Below, one piece after another: positions 8,629 through 17,200 of a DNA stretch of 64,000 nt (its first letter is position 1; the number at the start of each line of letters is the position of its first letter). The stretch comes from SVEL01 sp045125245. Lineage in GTDB: Bacteria; Bacillota; Clostridia; Lachnospirales; Lachnospiraceae. The position numbers and the translations under genes are program-made. The notes beneath the pieces were generated by a model. It was given only the letters and a program-made list of their open reading frames with translations, was not told the origin of the DNA and ran no database searches. The DNA lies in assembly GCA_045125245.1 (NCBI GenBank), contig JBGVNF010000063.1, forward strand, positions 1 through 64,000, written 5' to 3'.

Positions 8629-10068
8629 ATGAATTATCGAATTGTATTTTATATATTGGGTAAAGTGATTATATTTCTTGGATTATTTTTGTTACTTCCT
8701 TTTGCAGTAGCACTAATATATCAAGAAAAGTCAGGAATATATTTTTTGATAACGGCGATAATTTCGCTAGTGGTAGGATTGTTACTATCATATAAAAAAT
8801 CTAAAGATAAGCGCTTTTATGCAAGGGAAGGTTTTGTCGTTGTTGCTCTTAGTTGGATAGTGATGAGTATTATTGGAGCGTGTCCGTTTTTTTTCAGTGG
8901 AGAAATACCAAGTATGGTTGATGCGGTGTTTGAAATTGCATCAGGCTTTACTACGACAGGTGCTAGCATTCTTACACGAGTGGAAGATTTATCAAAATGT
9001 ATGCTATTTTGGAGAAGTTTTTCTCATTGGATAGGTGGAATGGGTGTTATAGTATTTATAATGGCAATTATTCCTATGGCTGGTGCTAATAATATGCATC
9101 TATTACGAGCTGAAAGCTCAGGCTCGAATGTTGGAAAGCTCGTACCAAAGATGAAGCAGACGGCTATTATTTTGTATGGTATATATATGGCATTAACTGT
9201 AGTAATGTTTGTTTGCCTTCATATATCAGGAATGACTGTTTTTGAAAACTTATGTACTACCTTTGGCACTGCGGGAACTGGTGGATTCGGAGTGGTATCT
9301 GATAGTATAGCAAGTTGTACCCATGCACAACAGTGGATAATTACCGTATTTATGTTTATTTTTGGTGTTAATTTTAGCTTTTATTATCTGATTATTTTTA
9401 GAAAATTGGGTCAGGCACTAAAAATGGAAGAGGTAAGATGGTATTTTATCTTATATATAGGAGCAGTGCTTTTAGTTACCATTGATATAGTAGATATAAT
9501 TGGCAATACAGGTGATGCATTACGCCATTCGGCTTTTCAGGTATCATCCCTTATGACAACTACAGGTTTTAGTACTATAAATTATGAGGTGTGGCCATCT
9601 TTTTCAAAAGGGATTCTTCTTCTTGTGATGTTTTTAGGTGGTTGTGCCGGAAGTACAGCTGGAGGAATAAAGATTAGCCGTATTATTATTGGATTTAAAT
9701 CAGTAGCTAAAGAGGTTAAAAAGCTGATTCATCCTCAGAGAGTTAAGATAACTAAGATGGATGGCAAGGCTATATCTGATGATACGACTAGAATGGTTAG
9801 CATTTATTTTATTATTTATATTGCAATATATGTATTTTCGCTTATAATTATTTCGATGGATAATTTTAACTTCGAGACAAATTTTACAGCTGTGGCGGCT
9901 ACATTAAATAATATAGGGCCTGGTTTTGGCGAAGTTGGTCCAACTGGGAATTTTAGTATATTTTCTCCTATATCAAAAATAGTATTAACTATTGATATGC
10001 TGATAGGAAGATTAGAGATTTTCCCAATTTTATTATTGTTTATGCCATCAACATGGAAAAATAAGTAA
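8629..10068 (+). CDS. trkH: Trk potassium uptake membrane subunit TrkH
   Basis: The 479-residue membrane protein has the four pore-loop repeats of Trk/Ktr K+ transporters; the selectivity glycines can be seen in GFTTTGAS, GTAGTGGFG, TTTGFST and NNIGPGFG. It imports K+ under control of TrkA, whose gene ends 20 bases upstream. The ATG at 8629 is chosen because GACGAGG stands ten bases before it; an in-frame GTG at 8611 lacks a site. No terminator is obvious behind it. Confidence 0.93.
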   Translation: MNYRIVFYILGKVIIFLGLFLLLPFAVALIYQEKSGIYFLITAIISLVVGLLLSYKKSKDKRFYAREGFVVVALSWIVMSIIGACPFFFSGEIPSMVDAVFEIASGFTTTGASILTRVEDLSKCMLFWRSFSHWIGGMGVIVFIMAIIPMAGANNMHLLRAESSGSNVGKLVPKMKQTAIILYGIYMALTVVMFVCLHISGMTVFENLCTTFGTAGTGGFGVVSDSIASCTHAQQWIITVFMFIFGVNFSFYYLIIFRKLGQALKMEEVRWYFILYIGAVLLVTIDIVDIIGNTGDALRHSAFQVSSLMTTTGFSTINYEVWPSFSKGILLLVMFLGGCAGSTAGGIKISRIIIGFKSVAKEVKKLIHPQRVKITKMDGKAISDDTTRMVSIYFIIYIAIYVFSLIIISMDNFNFETNFTAVAATLNNIGPGFGEVGPTGNFSIFSPISKIVLTIDMLIGRLEIFPILLLFMPSTWKNK

Positions 10069-10151
10069 AATATTTATTAAGAATAAATTTATAATAAAGT
10101 GGTTTGTTCTTGATAATTATAATAAATCATACATGAAAGGAAGATAAAAAT

Positions 10152-10850
10152 ATGGGTAGAGATGTTATTGTAGCATGTGACTTTAGCAGCAAGGATGAGG
10201 TTATTAGCTTTTTATCAAAGTTTAAGGATGAAAAGCCATACGTAAAGATTGGTATGGAGCTTTTCTATGCTGAGGGTCCAGCTATCGTTAAAGAGATAAA
10301 GAAGATGGGACATAAAATTTTCCTTGACCTTAAGCTTCACGATATTCCAAATACAGTTAAGAAGTCTATGAGTGTTTTATCAAATCTTGATGTTGATATG
10401 TGTAACTTACATGCTGCTGGTACAAAGGCTATGATGGAGGCGGCTTTAGAGGGACTTACAAGAGAGGATGGTACTAGACCACTTCTTATAGCAGTTACAC
10501 AGCTTACATCTACAAGTGAGGAGAGAATGAGAGAAGACCTTCTTATCGACAGACCAATCGATGAGGTTGTTATGCATTATGCTAAGAATGCAGCTGATTC
10601 AGGACTTGACGGTATCGTATGCTCGCCACTTGAGGCTGGTAAGGTTCATGAGACTTGTGGAGATAACTTTATAACAGTAACTCCAGGTGTAAGATTTGCT
10701 GATGGAGATATAGGTGACCAGGTTAGAGTTACAACTCCAGCCAAAGCCAAAGAGATTGGCTCTGACTATATAGTTGTTGGTAGACCTATAACAGCAGCAG
10801 AGGATCCTGTAGCTGCATATAGAAGATGTGTTGAAGAATTTGTTGGCTAG
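10152..10850 (+). CDS. pyrF: Orotidine 5'-phosphate decarboxylase
   Basis: This 232-residue TIM-barrel enzyme converts OMP to UMP, the last step of pyrimidine synthesis. The catalytic Lys-Asp-Lys-Asp array is in FLDLKLHDIPNTV, with the upstream VACDFS and the phosphate-binding VTPGVR and VVGRPIT loops, all typical of group I PyrF. AAAGGAAGA precedes the ATG. It is not in a pyr operon, and its last bases overlap the end of the convergent XRE regulator gene by four bases. Confidence 0.95.
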   Translation: MGRDVIVACDFSSKDEVISFLSKFKDEKPYVKIGMELFYAEGPAIVKEIKKMGHKIFLDLKLHDIPNTVKKSMSVLSNLDVDMCNLHAAGTKAMMEAALEGLTREDGTRPLLIAVTQLTSTSEERMREDLLIDRPIDEVVMHYAKNAADSGLDGIVCSPLEAGKVHETCGDNFITVTPGVRFADGDIGDQVRVTTPAKAKEIGSDYIVVGRPITAAEDPVAAYRRCVEEFVG

Positions 10851-11557
10851 ATAGACTGACGTACTAATCCTATAATGGTACCAAGACAAGTGTATTCAGA
10901 GATTTTTTTTAGCTCCAACTCATTGTTGATAGCATTTATAGGTATATATCTTGGAGTACCATTTATCATGGCATATTTTCTTATATAGATTATATTATCT
11001 TTGTGATAACAAGCGATTTCCGAAGGCTTCGGAGGTCGCTTTTTTAATGCGATAATATCATTTGGAAAATAGAATGGAATGTAACTATCGCTTGTGACCT
11101 TAAATCCAAAGTCAGCTTCTTTCATGTAATCCGCTGGTATATCTACATATTCTGTTCTTGATTGATCAAATAATGCGCCGTTGCCTAGATATGATGTGGC
11201 ACAGTAGTACATAAACTGACGGGTACGTCCTGTAAGTCGAGGCTGATTTGTGAGCTCGTCGTTAATAAGAAGAAGGGCATTGCATCTTCCGTGGTTATCG
11301 AGACTTCGCCATTTTCTTAAAAGTTCAGCTTCATTTAAGTCATCGGGAATTCTTCCGATAAGATTGTCTAAGGTACAGGAGAAGACATCTGCAATAGCTG
11401 TTAATACATTTAAGCTAGGATTTTTCGTTTTGCCACTTCGTATTGCTTTTATAGTGTCTTCTGATATGTCAGCTTTTGCAGCTAACTCAGAAATAGTTAT
11501 ACCTTGAATTTTCATTAAAAGTTTTAATCGTTTATCTATTTCATAGGTTTTGCTCAT
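10847..11557 (-). CDS. XRE family regulator with S24-like C-terminal domain
   Basis: The 236-residue product starts with a clear Cro/C1-type helix-turn-helix (residues 9-65; ISELAAKADISEDTIKAIRSGK). A middle linker of about 80 residues leads to a C-terminal half with the strand pattern of the LexA/S24 fold (SDSYIPFYFPNDIIALKKRPPKPSEIACYHKDN). The Ser-Lys dyad needed for self-cleavage is not clear, so it may only serve as a dimerisation or sensing domain. AAAGGAAAC lies before the ATG. Its target is unknown; it is divergent from the PAS-GGDEF gene and could act on it or on itself. Confidence 0.75.
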   Translation of the reverse strand: MSKTYEIDKRLKLLMKIQGITISELAAKADISEDTIKAIRSGKTKNPSLNVLTAIADVFSCTLDNLIGRIPDDLNEAELLRKWRSLDNHGRCNALLLINDELTNQPRLTGRTRQFMYYCATSYLGNGALFDQSRTEYVDIPADYMKEADFGFKVTSDSYIPFYFPNDIIALKKRPPKPSEIACYHKDNIIYIRKYAMINGTPRYIPINAINNELELKKISEYTCLGTIIGLVRQSI

Positions 11558-11611
11558 TATTGTTTCCTTTCAGTTTTAGAGATTTACTTATCATTGATTT
11601 AATTTTATTTT

Positions 11612-11640
11612 ATTTTATCTTATTTTCTAAAAAAATACAA
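11612..11640 (-). promoter_or_regulatory. Sigma-A promoter for the XRE regulator gene
   Basis: On the minus strand TTGTAT (11635-11640) and TAAAAT (11612-11617) have a 17-base spacer. The region between it and the start is made of repeated TAAAA units. Confidence 0.55.
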
Positions 11641-11702
11641 TAAAAAGTGTATGGAGATACACAAAGTAAATTATCAAAACATTGAAAGTGTATACAATAC
11701 CC

Positions 11703-11730
11703 TTGTTATAGTTTCCTTGAATGTTATAAT
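11703..11730 (+). promoter_or_regulatory. Sigma-A promoter for the PAS-GGDEF leader and gene
   Basis: TTGTTA (11703-11708) and TATAAT (11725-11730) are separated by 16 bases. Transcription would start near 11737, leaving a leader of about 147 bases before the coding region, unusually long for this window. Confidence 0.65.
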
Positions 11731-11736
11731 AGCATT

Positions 11737-11788
11737 TGTAAGTAGCGAAGACTAACGAATTAGGGGATGATTCGTGAGGATGCTTACA
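11737..11788 (+). promoter_or_regulatory. Structured 5' leader element, possible cis-regulatory RNA
   Basis: TGTAAG at 11737-11742, exactly where the transcript should begin, pairs with CTTACA at 11783-11788. Inside, ACGAAT (11755-11760) pairs with ATTCGT (11770-11775) around a purine-rich loop, TAGGGGATG. The unpaired parts are also purine-rich, as in small aptamers. It does not match the c-di-GMP-I, purine, SAM, TPP, fluoride or THF riboswitch consensus as I know them. It is directly followed by an AAAGGAGG site and a mini-ORF. Confidence 0.4.
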
Positions 11789-11810
11789 GAGGGATAAAAG
11801 GAGGTTTAAA

Positions 11811-11855
11811 GTGGTTGCCTATCTGTGGTGGATAAGGCAGCTACTTTTATGTTAA
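11811..11855 (+). CDS. 14-residue leader mini-ORF with tandem Trp
   Basis: AAAGGAGG at 11797-11804 is followed after six bases by GTG and 14 codons (MVAYLWWIRQLLLC, stop TAA). The site is one of the strongest in the window, yet it serves only this short frame. The mini-ORF is self-complementary: 11808-11823 pairs with 11831-11847 with one bulge, forming a long hairpin. A ribosome on the mini-ORF would open this hairpin. This resembles a leader peptide controlling the downstream PAS-GGDEF gene, but the pause signal and the ligand are unknown. It could also be a chance start within a terminator-like hairpin. Confidence 0.4.
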   Translation: MVAYLWWIRQLLLC

Positions 11856-11883
11856 TCGTTTAAATTGTGATAAAGGTGGAACT

Positions 11884-13143
11884 ATGATTAGAGACGTGAA
11901 ATATGCAAAATATCATATTGATAATGAACTTACGGGCAAAATAATTAAAATTGATGAAGGCTTTACTGCTATTACAGGCTACGAGTGGGATGATGTGAGC
12001 AAGAAAAATATGTATATATTTGACTTAGTGCCTGAAGAAGCTAGAGAAGATTATGTGAATACATTATATTCTTTTAGGGAGAAAGGTGAAGCCTATATTA
12101 ATCACCAGATATTATGTAAGGATGAAAAGGTAATATCTGTTAATTGTTATGGAGAAATATATATAGATTCTGTTACAAATCATCAGTGTACAAAGATACT
12201 TATTATTGATGTAACTGAACAGGAGTATGCTGTCAATAAGCTTGATGAAAAAGAGGAAAGATTAGCCCTTCAGATTGAAAAGATTAAATTCCTTACAGAG
12301 AATATGAATGAGATATTTGTGGATTATGATATCACAAAGGATTATCTAGAACTTTCCCGTTTTGTCAAGGGTGAATATGAGATTTTTTATAGTAAGGAAA
12401 ATTATCTTGATACAGCAAGTCCTACATTGGATAACGAAGATTATGAACTTTTTAAGAGAGTTGTAAAAGAAGATGTATTGATGTTTGACAAATCTATGGT
12501 AGAATTTAGAAGTAAACTATTTGCTGGTAAATTTACATGGTATAGATTGTCATATGCAAGATTTATAAATCCTAGAACGGGCAAGGAACATATTATCGGA
12601 AAATTAACTGATGTCAATGAAGAAAAGTTAGCATCTATGCATTCAGAAAAAGACGTGGAATATGATAAGCTAACTGGATTATATAATGCAGTTGCTATGG
12701 AAGACAAGGTAGATGAAATATTTGCTGTCTCTAGAAATAAAAAGTGCACTATGCTTTTAGTTGATGTGGATAATATGTCTCATATTAATGAAGTCTATGG
12801 ATATGAAACTGGTGATAGATTACTTGATAGTATCAGTACCGCTTTGTGTGATATGTTTAGACAGGATTTTGATATAGTAGGAAGAATATATGGAGATGTA
12901 TTTGCTGTATTTATAAGAAATACAATGGAGATTATATATATAGAAGAACGTTGTAGAGAAATTTGTAAAAAGGTATCAGATGAAATTTCAGATACGATAT
13001 TTTACGATGGATACAGAGCAACAGTAAGTATTGGTATAGCTGTTGCGGGAAAAAATATTGATTCATATAAGCGTATATATAAAGTGGCTGATAAAGCTAT
13101 GCAAGCACAAAAAGAAAATGGTAGAGATGGCTTTAGTTTTTAG
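11884..13143 (+). CDS. PAS domain protein with degenerate GGDEF domain
   Basis: The 419-residue soluble protein has an N-terminal PAS domain (residues about 10-112, ITGYEWDDV), a second PAS-like segment (about 135-245), and a GGDEF domain (about 258-419). GGDEF domains make c-di-GMP from two GTP. Here the signature at 336-340 reads YGDVF: the first Gly is Tyr and the catalytic fourth Glu is Val, so synthesis is probably lost and the domain may sense GTP or act as a partner. Other landmarks remain (DKLTGLYN, LLVDVDNMSHINE). AAAGGTGGA precedes the ATG. The gene follows an unusual leader, and an M16 peptidase gene follows nearby. Confidence 0.85.
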   Translation: MIRDVKYAKYHIDNELTGKIIKIDEGFTAITGYEWDDVSKKNMYIFDLVPEEAREDYVNTLYSFREKGEAYINHQILCKDEKVISVNCYGEIYIDSVTNHQCTKILIIDVTEQEYAVNKLDEKEERLALQIEKIKFLTENMNEIFVDYDITKDYLELSRFVKGEYEIFYSKENYLDTASPTLDNEDYELFKRVVKEDVLMFDKSMVEFRSKLFAGKFTWYRLSYARFINPRTGKEHIIGKLTDVNEEKLASMHSEKDVEYDKLTGLYNAVAMEDKVDEIFAVSRNKKCTMLLVDVDNMSHINEVYGYETGDRLLDSISTALCDMFRQDFDIVGRIYGDVFAVFIRNTMEIIYIEERCREICKKVSDEISDTIFYDGYRATVSIGIAVAGKNIDSYKRIYKVADKAMQAQKENGRDGFSF

Positions 13144-13161
13144 AAAGGCAGTTTGATTTTT

Positions 13162-14421
13162 ATGTATATGAATTCAGATAATAAAATGGATGTGTATGTA
13201 CTGGATAATGGTATTAGGGTGGTGTTTGAACAAAACAACCACCTTAATTCGGTTACTGTAGGTGCGTGGATAGGTGTGGGCTCAAGAGATGAGAATAGCA
13301 AAAATAATGGTATATCTCATATGATTGAACATATGCTTTTTAAGGGCACAAGTACTATGAGTGCAAAAAGGCTGGCTGAAAGGTGCGCCATAATAGGTGG
13401 AAATCTCAATGCTTATACAAGCAAGGAAAATACAGAATTTTACTGTAAGACATTACCGTCTTGTTTAAAGGAAGCAATAGACATTTTGGGGGATATGATA
13501 TGTCATCCAAGACTTGATGAGGAGGATTTGGAGCGAGAGAAGGGTGTTGTGTGCGAAGAAATTGATATGTATAAGGATTCGCCAGAAGATGCAGTTCACG
13601 AAATATTGCAGAAGAAAATATGGAAAAAACAGCCTTTAGGATATCTCATTTCCGGGAAAAAGAAGAATGTAAATGGATTTACAGCCTCGTATATCAGAGA
13701 GTATATGGATAAATATTATGTGGGTGAGAATATAGTAGTATCGGTGGCTGGCAATTTTAAAAAGAAGGAAACTTTATCTTGGATAAAAGAGGCTTTTTAT
13801 GAAGTGAAGTCAAGGGGTGAAGCCTTTATACATAATAGAATTATTCCTACATATAACACTGTAAGCTTTGTAAAGGAAAAGGATATAGAACAGTTACATA
13901 TGAACCTTGCGTTTAAGGCGCCGTCATTTATGGATGAGGATAGATATGCGGCTGTGATTTTAAATAATATATTGGGAAGTGATGTGAATTCTAGACTGTT
14001 CCAAACAGTTAGAGAGAATAATGGTTTGACATATTCTGTTTGCTCATATCCTAGTAGCTTTTCTGACACAGGCCTATTACACATTTATGCGGCTATGAAT
14101 GAAACTCAATATAAGAAAGTATATAGCCTTATCGAAGATATTATATATAAGCTAAATGAAAAAGGTATCACAGCTTCTGAATTAAATGATGCTAAAAAAC
14201 AGACTATTGTGGAGATGACATTAAGTCAGGATAGCACGGCTTCAAGAATGAGCGCCAATGCAAAAAGAGTTATATATAATGTAAATAATGAATCTTTTGA
14301 TGAGAGAATAAATCGAATCAATGATGTGACAAAATCGGACGTCAATAAGCTTATAAGAAAATATCTTAAAATGGAAGAAATGAGCAAGGGAATAATTGGT
14401 CCAATGAATTTAAATATTTAG
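13162..14421 (+). CDS. M16 family zinc metallopeptidase
   Basis: The 419-residue product carries the inverted zinc motif HMIEH (HxxEH) near residue 56 in HMIEHMLFKGT, with the second Glu further on (EEIDMYKDSPED), and has the length of the mitochondrial-processing-peptidase-like PqqL/YmxG group. It is cytoplasmic with no signal peptide. The B. subtilis relative YmxG lies elsewhere, and its role is not settled. A start at 13162 gives MYMNSDNKM; an upstream in-frame TTG at 13153 is nearer to the AAAGG at 13144-13148, so the exact start is uncertain. Confidence 0.85.
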   Translation: MYMNSDNKMDVYVLDNGIRVVFEQNNHLNSVTVGAWIGVGSRDENSKNNGISHMIEHMLFKGTSTMSAKRLAERCAIIGGNLNAYTSKENTEFYCKTLPSCLKEAIDILGDMICHPRLDEEDLEREKGVVCEEIDMYKDSPEDAVHEILQKKIWKKQPLGYLISGKKKNVNGFTASYIREYMDKYYVGENIVVSVAGNFKKKETLSWIKEAFYEVKSRGEAFIHNRIIPTYNTVSFVKEKDIEQLHMNLAFKAPSFMDEDRYAAVILNNILGSDVNSRLFQTVRENNGLTYSVCSYPSSFSDTGLLHIYAAMNETQYKKVYSLIEDIIYKLNEKGITASELNDAKKQTIVEMTLSQDSTASRMSANAKRVIYNVNNESFDERINRINDVTKSDVNKLIRKYLKMEEMSKGIIGPMNLNI

Positions 14422-14450
14422 TTGAATTCATATTTTTGCTGTGATAAAAT
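14422..14450 (+). promoter_or_regulatory. Sigma-A promoter for metY
   Basis: TTGAAT (14422-14427) and TAAAAT (14445-14450) have a 17-base spacer. Only about 30 bases separate it from the start codon, so no S-box or T-box controls metY here. Confidence 0.55.
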
Positions 14451-14479
14451 TCAGTGTAAACAATTAGGAGGTAAGTAAA

Positions 14480-15760
14480 ATGGAAAATAAGAGAAATTTA
14501 GGAACAATTTGTATACAGGGTGGTTATACACCAAAGAAAGGTGAAGCTAGAGTTTTACCTATATATCAGAGTACTACATTTAAATATGATACTAGTGAAC
14601 AGATGGGTAAGTTGTTTGATTTAGAGGACACTGGTTATTTTTATACAAGACTTCAGAATCCAACAAATGATGCTGTAGCTGCTAAGATTGCAGAGCTTGA
14701 GGGAGGCGTAGGTGCTATGCTTACATCTTCAGGTCAGGCAGCAAATTTCTTTGCTATATTTAATATTTGTGAGCAGGGTGGACACGTGGTTTCTGCAGCT
14801 CCAATCTATGGTGGAACATTTAACTTATTTAATGTTACTTTAAGAAAGCTTGGAATTGATTTTACTTTCGTAGACCCAGATGCTTCTGAAGAAGAGTTAG
14901 CAAAGGCATTTAAACCAAACACAAAGGCTGTATTTGCAGAAACTGTTTCAAATCCTTCTTTAGTTGTTTTGGATATTGAGAAATTTGCAAGATTAGCACA
15001 TTCTCATGGTGTGCCACTTGTTATTGATAATACATTTGCTACACCTATCAATTGCCGTCCATTTGAGTGGGGAGCTGATATTGTTACTCATTCTACAACA
15101 AAGTATATGGATGGTCATGCTATGGCTGTAGGTGGTTGTATCGTAGATAGCGGTAATTTTGATTGGGAAGCAAACAAGGAGAAGTTCCCAGGTCTTACTG
15201 AGCCAGATGATTCTTATCATGGAATCGTATACACAGAAAAGTTTGGAAAGTTAGCTTACATAACAAAGGCTACTGTACAGCTTATGAGAGATTTAGGTTC
15301 TATTCAGTCGCCACAGAATGCGTTCCTTACAAATGTAGGCCTTGAGACACTTCATTTAAGAATGAAGAGACATTGTGAAAATGCACAGAAGGTTGCAGAA
15401 TATCTTGAGAATAATGATAAGGTAGCTTGGGTTAATTATTCAGGTCTTCCAACAAATAAGTATTATGATTTGGCAAATAAGTATATGCCAAACGGAAGCT
15501 GTGGTGTTATTTCATTTGGTCTTAAGGGCGGTAGAGATGAGTCTATAAGATTTATGGATAACTTAAAGCTTGCAGCAATCGTTACTCATGTAGCAGATTC
15601 GCGTACATCAGTATTGCACCCAGCAAGCCATACACATAGACAGCTTACAGAAGAGCAGCTTATAGAAGCAGGAGTACAGCCTGACTTAATTAGATTAAGT
15701 GTAGGTATAGAGGATGCTGAGGATATTATCGCAGATATCCAGCAGGCATTAAATGCGTAG
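14480..15760 (+). CDS. metY: O-acetylhomoserine aminocarboxypropyltransferase (sulfhydrylase)
   Basis: This PLP enzyme of the Cys/Met metabolism family makes homocysteine from O-acetyl-homoserine and sulfide, or methionine from methanethiol. The 426-residue length, with the long insertion around residues 225-260 (WEANKEKFPGLTEPDDSYHG), separates MetY from the shorter MetB/MetC enzymes. The PLP lysine is in THSTTKYMDGH, and IYGGTFNLF and RLQNPTND are typical. AGGAGG lies before the ATG. The hisA gene follows after 20 bases with its own strong site and is probably cotranscribed. Confidence 0.93.
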   Translation: MENKRNLGTICIQGGYTPKKGEARVLPIYQSTTFKYDTSEQMGKLFDLEDTGYFYTRLQNPTNDAVAAKIAELEGGVGAMLTSSGQAANFFAIFNICEQGGHVVSAAPIYGGTFNLFNVTLRKLGIDFTFVDPDASEEELAKAFKPNTKAVFAETVSNPSLVVLDIEKFARLAHSHGVPLVIDNTFATPINCRPFEWGADIVTHSTTKYMDGHAMAVGGCIVDSGNFDWEANKEKFPGLTEPDDSYHGIVYTEKFGKLAYITKATVQLMRDLGSIQSPQNAFLTNVGLETLHLRMKRHCENAQKVAEYLENNDKVAWVNYSGLPTNKYYDLANKYMPNGSCGVISFGLKGGRDESIRFMDNLKLAAIVTHVADSRTSVLHPASHTHRQLTEEQLIEAGVQPDLIRLSVGIEDAEDIIADIQQALNA

Positions 15761-15780
15761 AGTTATAGTAGGAGGCTAAA

Positions 15781-16551
15781 ATGAGGTTTAGACCATGTAT
15801 CGACATTCATAATGGAAGTGTAAAACAGATAGTTGGTGGCAGCATTACAGATAAGGATAATAAGGTTGTAGAAAACTTTGTTTCAGAGCAGGATGCGGCG
15901 TTTTATGCCAATATGTATAAGGAAATGGGCATATCTGGAGGACATATTGTTATTTTAAATGACATAAATTCGCCATATTATGATTTGACAAAGGAACAAG
16001 CATTATTGGCACTGGAAACATATAGAGGTGGTATGCAGGTTGGCGGAAGTATAGATCCAAAGAATGCTTTAGGATATTTAGAGGCAGGTGCCAGCCACGT
16101 AATTGTAACTTCCTATGTATTTCATAATGGCATAATAAATATGGATAATTTGAAATATTTAACAAATAGATTAGGGAAGGAACGAATAGTTCTTGATTTG
16201 AGCTGCAGAAAAGTAGATGGAAAGTTTTTTGTAGCTACTAACAGATGGAAGACTATTACTAATGTGGAAGTGTCAGAAAAGCTGTTCTACGATTTGGAGC
16301 AATATTGTGATGAATTTTTAATTCACGCAGTAGATGTGGAAGGTAAATCAAACGGCATAGATGAAGATGTGGCTGCTATTTTAGGTAACCTTGATGGAAT
16401 GAAGATAACATATGCTGGTGGAATTTCAAGCTTTGAAGATTTAGATAAGCTTAAAGCTATCGGCAAGGGTAAGGTAGACTTTACCGTAGGAAGTGCTTTG
16501 GATATATTTGGCGGAACTATGGATTTTAAGAAGGTTTGTGCATATAAATAG
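15781..16551 (+). CDS. hisA: ProFAR isomerase, eukaryote-like HisA
   Basis: The 256-residue TIM barrel matches the HIS6-like form of 1-(5-phosphoribosyl)-5-[(5-phosphoribosylamino)methylideneamino]imidazole-4-carboxamide isomerase, the fourth step specific to histidine synthesis. The opening RFRPCIDIHNGSVKQIVGG, the GGHIVILN strand, the MQVGGSID loop, LDLSCRK and YAGGISSFEDL are typical of this branch rather than of ordinary bacterial HisA. AGGAGG stands before the ATG. It is separate from any other his gene and lies behind metY. Confidence 0.88.
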   Translation: MRFRPCIDIHNGSVKQIVGGSITDKDNKVVENFVSEQDAAFYANMYKEMGISGGHIVILNDINSPYYDLTKEQALLALETYRGGMQVGGSIDPKNALGYLEAGASHVIVTSYVFHNGIINMDNLKYLTNRLGKERIVLDLSCRKVDGKFFVATNRWKTITNVEVSEKLFYDLEQYCDEFLIHAVDVEGKSNGIDEDVAAILGNLDGMKITYAGGISSFEDLDKLKAIGKGKVDFTVGSALDIFGGTMDFKKVCAYK

Positions 16552-16557
16552 TTAAAC

Positions 16558-16586
16558 TTGAAAAATATATGTAAATATTGTAAAAT
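16558..16586 (+). promoter_or_regulatory. Sigma-A promoter for the J-domain gene and asnA
   Basis: TTGAAA (16558-16563) and TAAAAT (16581-16586) are separated by 17 bases. The leader to 16681 is about 85 bases and contains no clear riboswitch or T-box. Confidence 0.6.
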
Positions 16587-16680
16587 GTTGAGTAGGGTTG
16601 TGAAGTTGTGAATTTCATAGCAATCCATTGAATAAGAATCAAGTTAATTAAGTATATGAATTGTAGATATGAGGTGGCAT

Positions 16681-17178
16681 ATGGGTGGTCATGTTAATTT
16701 TGTCTATGATTTAGGTAACGATGATAATCCAGAGGATTTAAAACACTTTCTGTTTCTTGAGAGCGTAAGAATAAGCCAGGAAAAGCAAGAATTAGCAGAT
16801 GAATTAAGAAATATTGAGCTTGAACGTAAGAAACTTGCAAGAGAGAAGGACTTATTTGAAAAGCAATGGAAGATTCTAGAGAAAGAGCTTAGAAAAATCG
16901 GTACCGACAGAGATAAAATAGCTAGAGATAAAGCGTATATCGAAAGAGAGAAGGCAAATTTGAGGAGATTACAGGCACAGCACCGTATGAATATGGAAGG
17001 TGTGACTGTTACGCAGGGGGCCTTTTTTGCAGGCGTTACAGGGACTGTCGCTTTACGAAAAAGATATAAGGACTTACTTAAGATTTATCATCCTGATAAT
17101 GGCAATGGAGATGCGAATACATTGCTTGCTATTAACAAGGAATATGAAGAAGTCAAAAAAAGATTTGGATTAGAATAA
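16681..17178 (+). CDS. J-domain protein with N-terminal coiled coil
   Basis: The 165-residue product has a long charged coiled coil (residues about 25-100; many ELERKKL/EREKANL heptads), a short Gly-rich hydrophobic link, and a C-terminal J-domain remnant, RKRYKDLLKIYHPDNGNGD. The HPD motif that stimulates DnaK ATPase is intact (HPDN). J-domains usually lie at the N-terminus, so this is a C-terminal J-domain with coiled-coil dimerisation. The ATG at 16681 is taken since GAGGTGG lies just before it; another ATG at 16669 overlaps that site. It is in one unit with asnA; the link is not understood. Confidence 0.75.
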   Translation: MGGHVNFVYDLGNDDNPEDLKHFLFLESVRISQEKQELADELRNIELERKKLAREKDLFEKQWKILEKELRKIGTDRDKIARDKAYIEREKANLRRLQAQHRMNMEGVTVTQGAFFAGVTGTVALRKRYKDLLKIYHPDNGNGDANTLLAINKEYEEVKKRFGLE

Positions 17179-17200
17179 GTCTAATTAGTGGAGGAAAACA

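Noticed and set aside
10081..10120. Sigma-A promoter before pyrF
   Set aside because: A TATAAT is present, but no acceptable -35 box lies 16-18 bases upstream.
11737..11883. Known c-di-GMP-I riboswitch before the PAS-GGDEF gene
   Set aside because: The GEMM signature elements of the class I aptamer are absent, so I list it only as an unknown structured leader.
14421..14479. SAM riboswitch before metY
   Set aside because: Only 59 bases are present, with a promoter in them, and no S-box sequence is seen.
16552..17200. T-box leader for asnA
   Set aside because: No AGGGTGGNACCGCG-like sequence or specifier stem is seen, and a J-domain gene lies directly before asnA.
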